Positions 58,034-64,000 of a DNA stretch of 64,000 nucleotides are shown here, piece by piece. A program made the position numbers and the translations under genes. Below the pieces are notes generated by a model. It saw nothing but the letters and a program-made list of their open reading frames with translations. It was not told where the DNA came from and ran no database searches. Position 1 is the stretch's first letter. The number at the start of each line of letters is the position of its first letter. Source of the DNA: Flavobacteriaceae bacterium PS02338 (GTDB lineage Bacteria > Bacteroidota > Bacteroidia > Sphingobacteriales > Sphingobacteriaceae); contig JASCOD010000001.1 of the NCBI GenBank assembly GCA_029959615.1, positions 1,178,001 through 1,242,000 on the forward strand. Direction: 5' to 3'.

Positions 58034-59323
58034 TTGGAAACAGAAGAACCTCAGCCTCCCGAAAAGAAAGGTTCATTTGCAGCGCTTCGTTATCGAGAAT
58101 TTAGGTCCTATATCGGTATGCGCTTCTTTTTTACTTTCGCCTACCAAATGCAGGCGGTTGTTATTGGCTTCCACGTTTATCATCTTACAAAAGACCCACT
58201 TGCTTTGGGGCTAATTGGCTTGTGTGAGGCGGTGCCTGCTTTAAGTATTGCCTTGTACGGTGGTTACGTAGCCGATAAATCGGAGAAGAGAGGTTTGCTT
58301 TTGAAGATATTTTCGGCAGTTTTTCTTTGCTCAACCATCATGTTGGTGTCCACACTGGAACAGATGCACCAATTTATATCTGCAAACCACATTGTGCCGA
58401 TCATGTATGTAATGGTTTTTTGTATCGGTTTGGCCAGAGGATTTTTTGGTCCGGCAACATTTTCATTAATGGGGCATATTATTCCAAAGAAGCATTATCC
58501 TAACGGCAGTACATGGAGCAGTTCTAGCTGGCAAATGGCTTCTATACTTGGTCCTGCAACGGGAGGCTTAGTTTATGGGTTTTTCGGTATTACAGTAACC
58601 TATGTAGTCATCCTGATTTTCATCTTTTTTGCGCTGATTTGTATCTTCTTCCTCAAGAAGCATTATCCTCATTATATCCCAAAAGAGAGTATTCTTAAAA
58701 GCGTTTCGGTAGGATTAAATTTTGTGTTTACCAATAAAATGATGTTAGGCGCAATGGCATTAGATTTATTCTCCGTTTTCTTTGGTGGTGCAGTGGCACT
58801 ACTGCCTGTATTTGCTAATGACATTTTAAAAGTAGGTTCTGAAGGTTTAGGGTTTATGAGGGCGGCGGCTTCATCAGGTGCCATCTTAACTATGCTGGCA
58901 ATGACACGATTCTCACCCATGAATAAGCCTTGGCGTAATTTAATCATCGCAGTAGTTGGTTTTGGTACTAGCATTATTTGCTACGGCTTGTCGAAGAATT
59001 TTTATCTTACACTGTTCCTATTGTTCTGTGAAGGTGCTTTCGATAGTGTGAGCGTGATTATCAGGCAAACGATCATGCAATTGTTAACCCCAGACGAAAT
59101 GAGAGGTCGAGTGTCTGCCGTAAATAGCATGTTTATTGGTTCTTCCAATGAAATTGGTGCGCTAGAATCTGGGCTTACCGCAAAATTAATGGGTACTGTT
59201 CCTGCCGTGGTGTTTGGTGGAAGCATGACTATTTTTATCGCTGCTACCACTTGGCTCAAAACTAAATCCCTCGGTCAGCTCAAACTTCAAGACATCAAAC
59301 CAAATCTGAAAAATAAGGGGTAA
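58034..59323 (+). CDS. MFS transporter (MFS_3/EntS-like)
   Basis: This 429-residue protein has 12 hydrophobic segments and the MFS_3 group start GSFAALRYREFRSYIGMRFFFTFAYQMQ, then YVADKSEKRGLLLKI (motif A form), GLARGFFGPATFSLMGHIIPKKHYPNGSTWSSSSWQ and a late TPDEMRGRVSAVNSMFIGSSNEIGALESG. It is likely an exporter of a small molecule. The start is TTG at 58034: the frame opens at 58022 after a stop and contains no ATG before the conserved region. It begins 2 bases after the nucleotidase stop, so coupling is likely. Confidence 0.9.
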   Translation: METEEPQPPEKKGSFAALRYREFRSYIGMRFFFTFAYQMQAVVIGFHVYHLTKDPLALGLIGLCEAVPALSIALYGGYVADKSEKRGLLLKIFSAVFLCSTIMLVSTLEQMHQFISANHIVPIMYVMVFCIGLARGFFGPATFSLMGHIIPKKHYPNGSTWSSSSWQMASILGPATGGLVYGFFGITVTYVVILIFIFFALICIFFLKKHYPHYIPKESILKSVSVGLNFVFTNKMMLGAMALDLFSVFFGGAVALLPVFANDILKVGSEGLGFMRAAASSGAILTMLAMTRFSPMNKPWRNLIIAVVGFGTSIICYGLSKNFYLTLFLLFCEGAFDSVSVIIRQTIMQLLTPDEMRGRVSAVNSMFIGSSNEIGALESGLTAKLMGTVPAVVFGGSMTIFIAATTWLKTKSLGQLKLQDIKPNLKNKG

Positions 59324-59466
59324 CAAAAAGTTTAGTTGCTTTATTCCTATATTGTGTAAGCTTGTAGGCCGTTTAGGTAAATTTGGGTGCCGAAATTTCA
59401 ATAAAAATACTATTTTTGAGGCGTTTGCTCATCTACAACATTTTTATTACAAATAAATTAAATGTG

Positions 59467-59474
59467 TATGTTTG
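59467..59474 (+). promoter_or_regulatory. TAnnTTTG -7 box of the gmd operon
   Basis: TATGTTTG lies 28 bases before the gmd ATG, at the start of the right polysaccharide locus. A -33 TTTG is not at the usual distance. Confidence 0.55.
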
Positions 59475-59502
59475 CACGCATAAATTTTTTACCAATATAT
59501 AG

Positions 59503-60639
59503 ATGAAAGTTGCGCTAATTACGGGGGTGACCGGCCAGGATGGTGCCTATTTGACAGAATTTTTGTTGAAAAAAGGTTACTTTGTTCACGGGGTTAAAAG
59601 AAGGTCTTCTTTATTCAATACAGATAGAATTGATCACCTTTATCAGGATCAGCATGAGAATGATGTGAGGTTTAAATTACATTATGGCGATTTAACTGAT
59701 TCTACGAATCTAATTCGTATTATTCAAGAAACTCAACCCGATGAAATCTATAACTTGGCGGCGATGAGTCACGTAAGGGTTAGTTTCGAAATGCCGGAGT
59801 ATACTGCAAATGCAGATGGTATCGGTACACTAAGATTGTTAGAGGCAATTAGGATATTAGGTCTAACTAAAAAGACCAAGATATATCAAGCTTCCACTTC
59901 AGAATTATATGGTTTAGTACAAGCGGTTCCGCAAAGCGAAAGTACTCCATTCTATCCCCGTTCTCCTTATGCTGTTGCGAAGATTTATGGGTATTGGATT
60001 ACCGTAAACTATCGCGAAGCCTATGATATGTTTGCTTGTAACGGTATTCTGTTTAACCACGAGAGTCCGTTACGAGGAGAAACTTTTGTAACCCGTAAAA
60101 TTACGAGGGCAGCATCTAAGATCGCTTTGGGTTTGCAAAAGTGCTTATACCTTGGTAATCTTTCTGCACAACGTGATTGGGGACACGCAAAGGATTATAT
60201 CGAAGCGATGTGGTTAATCCTTCAACAAGAAAAAGCAGAAGACTACGTTATTGCTACAGGTGTTACTACTACGGTGAGAGATTTTGTACGTATGGCTTTT
60301 GCCGAGTTGGGTATTACCGTAGAGTTTTCGGGTAAGGATGAGCAAGAAAAGGGAGTCATCATCGACATAGATGGAGAAAAAGCATCTCAATTAGGATTGA
60401 ATCTTGAAGCGCTTAAGTTGGGAGAGACTGTAGTAAAGGTAGATCCAAAATATTTCAGACCTACAGAAGTAGATTTGTTATTGGGCGATCCTACTAAATC
60501 TAAAACGAAGTTGGGATGGGAGCCTAAATACGATTTACAGGCCTTAGTGGAAGATATGATGAAATCGGACTTAAATCTGATGAAGAAAGATGAATATTTA
60601 AAACAGGGAAATTATAAGACCTTAAATTATTTCGAGTAA
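59503..60639 (+). CDS. gmd: GDP-mannose 4,6-dehydratase
   Basis: This 378-residue SDR enzyme turns GDP-mannose into GDP-4-keto-6-deoxymannose, precursor of fucose, colitose or rhamnose-type sugars. It shows the NAD(P) site [11 protein letters not shown] (G8, G11, G14), [69 protein letters not shown] (YxxxK), [19 protein letters not shown] and the late [21 protein letters not shown]. It begins the second polysaccharide locus; a reductase for the next step must lie outside the window. Confidence 0.97.
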   Translation: MKVALITGVTGQDGAYLTEFLLKKGYFVHGVKRRSSLFNTDRIDHLYQDQHENDVRFKLHYGDLTDSTNLIRIIQETQPDEIYNLAAMSHVRVSFEMPEYTANADGIGTLRLLEAIRILGLTKKTKIYQASTSELYGLVQAVPQSESTPFYPRSPYAVAKIYGYWITVNYREAYDMFACNGILFNHESPLRGETFVTRKITRAASKIALGLQKCLYLGNLSAQRDWGHAKDYIEAMWLILQQEKAEDYVIATGVTTTVRDFVRMAFAELGITVEFSGKDEQEKGVIIDIDGEKASQLGLNLEALKLGETVVKVDPKYFRPTEVDLLLGDPTKSKTKLGWEPKYDLQALVEDMMKSDLNLMKKDEYLKQGNYKTLNYFE

Positions 60640-60679
60640 TCCTTTCCGTAAAAAACAAAGACATTTATAGCCTCGGCTC

Positions 60680-63139
60680 ATGAAAAAAATATTTCTATCA
60701 TTACTATTCATTTTTGTTGTTGCTTCGGTCTCTGCTCAGTTGGGTACCAATACTAAGGTAGATGAGCTCTCGGATGCGCAAATCTCACAGATAATGAAGC
60801 AGGCGGAGTCCATGGGGTATACCAGTGAGGCACAGTTAGAGCAATTGGCAATAGCTAAGGGGGTTAAACCAGAGGAAATTACTAAATTCAGAGCTAGGGT
60901 AGAGAAAATTAAAAAACAAGGCGGGGCCGCACAAGCAACTAACAAGCCAACCGTTGGTACAGGGAGAGAGTATAGCGAAACTACGGCTGGTGGTGCTATT
61001 GATAATGCAAAAAAGGAAAATGATGGGGAAATACAAGCTAAGATATTTGGGTCTGATTTGTTCAGAAATGGAAAAATCACCTTTGAACCAAATTTAAGAA
61101 TTGCTACACCTCGGAGTTATATCATCGGTCCTGATGATCGATTGATTATAGATTTGACTGGTGATAATGAGAGATCATATAATTTAGAAGTTAGTCCGGA
61201 AGGCGTAATCAATTTAGAATATGTGGGCAGGATAGCCGTTGGGGGATTAAGTATAGACCAAGCAACATCCAAAATTAAATCGGCAATGGCTAAAACTTAC
61301 CCTGCTCTAAGAACAGGCAAGACTACGGTAGCCATTAATTTAGGCAATATCAGGAGTATACAAATTACGGTAACTGGTCAGGCAACAAAAGCTGGAACTT
61401 ATACGCTGCCGTCTTTAGCCAATGTATATAATGCTTTATATGTGTCTGGAGGTCCGTCTCAAAATGGCTCTTTTAGAAATATCCAAGTGATAAGAAATAA
61501 TAAAGTCATTACCACTATAGATGTTTATAATTTCTTATTGAAAGGAATACAACAAGGAAATATCCGACTGCAAGACCAGGACGTGATTAACATTCCAGCT
61601 TATGATAAAAGGGTAGAAATTTCTGGAGAGGTAAAGGAAGCTGCAATTTTTGAAATCAAGTCAAACGAAACTTTACAAGATATCATCAACTTCGCTAAAG
61701 GATTTACTGCAGAGGCTTACACTGCTAAAATAAAGACCTTTCAAAATACGAGTAAAGAGCGAAGAATTAGGGACATATCAGCTGCACAATACGTTACATA
61801 TCAGCCGAAGAACGGAGATAAATTTATCGTTGAAGCAATCTTGGAACGCTTTGAAAACAGAGTAGAGATTATAGGTTCTGTTTTTAGACCAGGAGTTTAT
61901 TCCCTTGATAAAGGATTGACTCTTTCCGGTTTAATTAAAAAGGCAGATGGCATTACAGAAGATGCTTTCCAAAATAGAGGTTACATTAATCGTTTAAACC
62001 CAGATAAGACCCAGTATTTAATTTCCTTTGATGTAGCAAAAATTCTCTCAGGAGAAGAATCGGATATCTCTCTGATTAGAGAGGATAAGGTAACTATCAA
62101 TTCTGTTTTTGACTTAAGAGAAGAGTTTATTGTTACCGTTCAGGGTGAAGTAAGAGCACCAGGGGCATTTGAATACGCAGAAAATTTGAAGTTGGAAGAT
62201 GTTATCCAAATGGCCGGAGGACTAAAAGAGGGTGCTACTCCGAATAGGATAGAGGTGTCTAGAAGAATTAAGAACACCGATCCAAATTCTACTTCTTCAA
62301 AAATTGCAGACTTATTTGTGGTTTCTATTGATGAAAATTTAAGAGTACTTGGCGATAAATTCGAAATTAAGCCTTTTGATATCATTTCTGTTAGGAACTC
62401 AGAGGGCTATGCTATTCAAAAGCAGGTGAAAATAGAGGGCGAGGTGCTATATCCAGGTATGTATACTATTACTAGTAAAGATTATCGTATTTCTGATTTA
62501 ATTAAAAGAGCAGGTGGCTTAACTCCTTTTGCTTATGCAGAGGGAGCATCATTAAAAAGACCTGGTGCAGAAAAAGTAAATCCAAGAGATAAAAATGCTA
62601 TTAATAATCAAGAAGAAGAAGCTAAGAAGTTTTTAAACTTGGAAAGGGTACAAGAAAAGAATGCCAAAGAGGCTGAAGGCGTTAAAAAGATAGATGAAAA
62701 ATTAGTTCAGTCCGATTTGGTTGGGATTAACTTAGAAAGGGTTTTAGAAAAGCCGCTATCTAGACAGGATTTAATTTTAGAGGAAGGTGATGTGATCAGG
62801 GTGCCGAAACAGCTGCAAACTGTTAAAGTTACCGGGGAAGTACTTAATCCTAATAGCATCGTATATGTCCCTGGTAAAAGCTTTAAGCAATACATCAATG
62901 GTGCTGGAGGATTTACGAATTCGGCGCTAAAGAATAGAGCATATATCAAGTACGCCAATGGTTCTGCAGAGGCAGCTAAAAAATTCTTGTTCTTTAATAA
63001 TTATCCTAAGGTGAAGCCAGGAGCAGAGATCTTGGTGCCGGTTAGAGCTGAAAGAGAGAAGATTAGTGCTCAAGCATGGATCGGAATAGGTACTGGAATA
63101 GCATCTTTGGCGGCTATTGTTGTTAGTTTGTTGAGGTAG
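60680..63139 (+). CDS. Outer membrane polysaccharide export protein (OPX/Wza type) with multiple SLBB domains
   Basis: This 819-residue protein has a signal peptide (1-19, ending VSAQ), a helical N-terminal part (about 25-90), a polysaccharide export domain (about 135-215: YIIGPDDRLIIDLTGDNERSYNLEVSPEGVINLEYVGRIAVGGL) and five or six SLBB domains (ITVTGQATKAGTYTLPSLANVYNALYVSGG, VEISGEVKEAAIFEI, VEIIGSVFRPGVYSLD, VTVQGEVRAPGAFEYA, VKIEGEVLYPGMYTI, VKVTGEVLNPNSIVYVPG), then a C-terminal hydrophobic helix (about 797-818). It is much longer than Wza (about 380) because of added SLBB domains, a form common in Bacteroidota. It pairs with the Wzz-type gene downstream. Confidence 0.94.
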   Translation: MKKIFLSLLFIFVVASVSAQLGTNTKVDELSDAQISQIMKQAESMGYTSEAQLEQLAIAKGVKPEEITKFRARVEKIKKQGGAAQATNKPTVGTGREYSETTAGGAIDNAKKENDGEIQAKIFGSDLFRNGKITFEPNLRIATPRSYIIGPDDRLIIDLTGDNERSYNLEVSPEGVINLEYVGRIAVGGLSIDQATSKIKSAMAKTYPALRTGKTTVAINLGNIRSIQITVTGQATKAGTYTLPSLANVYNALYVSGGPSQNGSFRNIQVIRNNKVITTIDVYNFLLKGIQQGNIRLQDQDVINIPAYDKRVEISGEVKEAAIFEIKSNETLQDIINFAKGFTAEAYTAKIKTFQNTSKERRIRDISAAQYVTYQPKNGDKFIVEAILERFENRVEIIGSVFRPGVYSLDKGLTLSGLIKKADGITEDAFQNRGYINRLNPDKTQYLISFDVAKILSGEESDISLIREDKVTINSVFDLREEFIVTVQGEVRAPGAFEYAENLKLEDVIQMAGGLKEGATPNRIEVSRRIKNTDPNSTSSKIADLFVVSIDENLRVLGDKFEIKPFDIISVRNSEGYAIQKQVKIEGEVLYPGMYTITSKDYRISDLIKRAGGLTPFAYAEGASLKRPGAEKVNPRDKNAINNQEEEAKKFLNLERVQEKNAKEAEGVKKIDEKLVQSDLVGINLERVLEKPLSRQDLILEEGDVIRVPKQLQTVKVTGEVLNPNSIVYVPGKSFKQYINGAGGFTNSALKNRAYIKYANGSAEAAKKFLFFNNYPKVKPGAEILVPVRAEREKISAQAWIGIGTGIASLAAIVVSLLR

Positions 63140-63174
63140 CCCTAATGTATGAAATACAGTAGTTTAAATGTGTC

Positions 63175-64000
63175 ATGTTAGATAATAATTCTATAAATAG
63201 CCGAGAAGAAGATAGAATTTCTTTAAGGGAATTCGTCGAAAAAATTACAAGTTGGTGGAGTTTTTTGTTGTCAAAATGGGTCACAATTTTAGTTGTTGGT
63301 TTGTTAGGTGGTGCGCTAGGTTTGTTGTATTCTTTTCAGCAGAAAATGATGTTTACAGCGACAACAACTTTTGTGTTGGAAGATGGTAAAAATGGTGGCT
63401 CAGGTTTAGGCTCTTTAGCAGGATTTGCAGCTATGGCAGGGATGGATTTAAATAGTGGGGGAGGAGGGATATTTCAAGGTGATAACATTTTGGAATTGTA
63501 CAAATCTCGCAATATGATTGAGAAAACATTACTGACAGAAGTTGAAATTGAAGGTAAACGAGAGTTATTGATTGATCGTTATATTAATTTCAATAAGTTT
63601 CGTGAAGGTTGGGAAAAAGATTCTGTATTAAAAACAATAAAATTTACACCCTACAATGAAGTCGATAGCTCAGTTAAATCAAAATCACTTTCAAGGACAA
63701 AGGATAGTCTAATAGGGGTTTTTGTTAAGAGTATCAGTAAAGCTAATCTCGTTGCTAGTCGTCCAGAAAAAAAACTAAGTATTGTGGAAGTGAAGGTAGT
63801 TGCTCCAGACGAAGAGTTTGCCAAGGCGTTCAATGATGAGATTGTAAAGAATGTAAATAAATTCTATAAAGACACCAAAACTAAAAAGTCGCTCCAAAAT
63901 GTTGTCGTCTTAAAGCAAAAAACAGATTCTGTAAGGGGAGTAATGGATGGCGCCATATATACAGCAGCTAGAATCGCCGATGCTACTCCAAACCTAAACC
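63175..64000 (+). CDS. Wzz-type chain length protein, cut by the window end
   Basis: The frame starts at ATG 63175 (MLDNNSINSREEDRISLREF) and stays open for 275 codons to the last base. It shows a Wzz-type N-terminus: a cytoplasmic stretch, a membrane segment (about 36-53: WVTILVVGLLGGALGLLYSF), then FTATTTFVLEDGKNGG and a Gly-rich GSGLGSLAGFAAMAGMDLNSGGGG segment, and a coiled-coil-prone periplasmic region. It lies 35 bases after the OPX gene. Whether a kinase domain follows cannot be seen. Confidence 0.88.
   Translation, partial: MLDNNSINSREEDRISLREFVEKITSWWSFLLSKWVTILVVGLLGGALGLLYSFQQKMMFTATTTFVLEDGKNGGSGLGSLAGFAAMAGMDLNSGGGGIFQGDNILELYKSRNMIEKTLLTEVEIEGKRELLIDRYINFNKFREGWEKDSVLKTIKFTPYNEVDSSVKSKSLSRTKDSLIGVFVKSISKANLVASRPEKKLSIVEVKVVAPDEEFAKAFNDEIVKNVNKFYKDTKTKKSLQNVVVLKQKTDSVRGVMDGAIYTAARIADATPNLN

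Noticed and set aside
1..64000. CRISPR array, prophage, insertion sequence or tRNA genes
   Set aside because: I scanned gaps for regular spaced repeats, transposase or integrase frames and cloverleaf-like folds and saw none; only scattered short repeats occur.

Overview
The window looks like chromosome of a Bacteroidota bacterium, most likely Sphingobacteriaceae close to Pedobacter (inferred from content; no database was searched). The signs are several -7 boxes of the TAnnTTTG type, weak ribosome binding sites, two secreted proteins with type IX secretion C-terminal domains, a SusC-style outer membrane barrel, a chondroitinase-B-like (PL6) lyase, a long acidic tail on ribosomal protein bS16, and low GC. 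No tRNA, rRNA, CRISPR, transposase or phage gene was found.

Layout. 1-13.5 kb is a polysaccharide assembly locus: initiating phosphoglycosyltransferase, half-size TolC-like protein, GumC/Wzz-like copolymerase with a kinase-like tail lacking a P-loop, Wzy/ligase-type polymerase, a GT2, a 32-residue membrane peptide, GT4-like and GT2 enzymes, an inverted leucine-rich-repeat plus GT2 pair, a Wzx flippase and two tandem DXD glycosyltransferases. 13.6-23.2 kb is housekeeping: tex, hflX, rbfA, trhA, a TonB-C protein, a lipid kinase diverging from an App1-type phosphatase, a META lipoprotein and aat. 23.2-32.0 kb on the minus strand carries a barrel/M28 peptidase/thioredoxin operon, a DUF4397 lipoprotein, a metallophosphoesterase and htpG. 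32.5-34.5 kb has an M16 peptidase and def. 34.5-42.8 kb on the minus strand has a secreted GHL10 protein, an ECF sigma/anti-sigma-like/DUF4097 operon, an acyltransferase, NifU and Mrp. 43-47.5 kb has a GT51 glycosyltransferase with hpt, a Fic protein with its own palindrome, and psd. 47.7-56.8 kb on the minus strand has mscS, an amino acid dehydrogenase and rplS-trmD, separated from rimM-rpsP by a plus-strand PL6 lyase and a minus-strand lipoprotein. 57.5-59.3 kb has a nucleotidase and an MFS transporter. From 59.5 kb a second polysaccharide locus starts (gmd, an OPX/Wza-type exporter, a Wzz-type protein cut by the window end).

How genes work together. The left locus has initiation, polymerisation, flipping and decoration but no OPX/Wza protein; a TolC-like half protein occupies the expected position. 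The right locus starts with the OPX and Wzz pair and GDP-sugar synthesis. Other coherent groups are the sigma operon, the putative kinase/phosphatase pair acting on diacylglycerol and phosphatidate around a 50-bp shared promoter region, NifU-Mrp for iron-sulfur proteins, and the split ribosomal/tRNA-modification group.

The most interesting leads are the Fic gene whose predicted start site lies in a perfect palindrome, the divergent lipid kinase/phosphatase pair, the half-TolC plus degenerate kinase export set, the interlocked complementary segments before def, and the hairpins ahead of rpsP and rplS. Dispersed GTCAT...ATGAC repeats fill many gaps; two copies at 32.2 and 56.0 kb are clearly homologous. 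All functional statements are read from sequence motifs alone.
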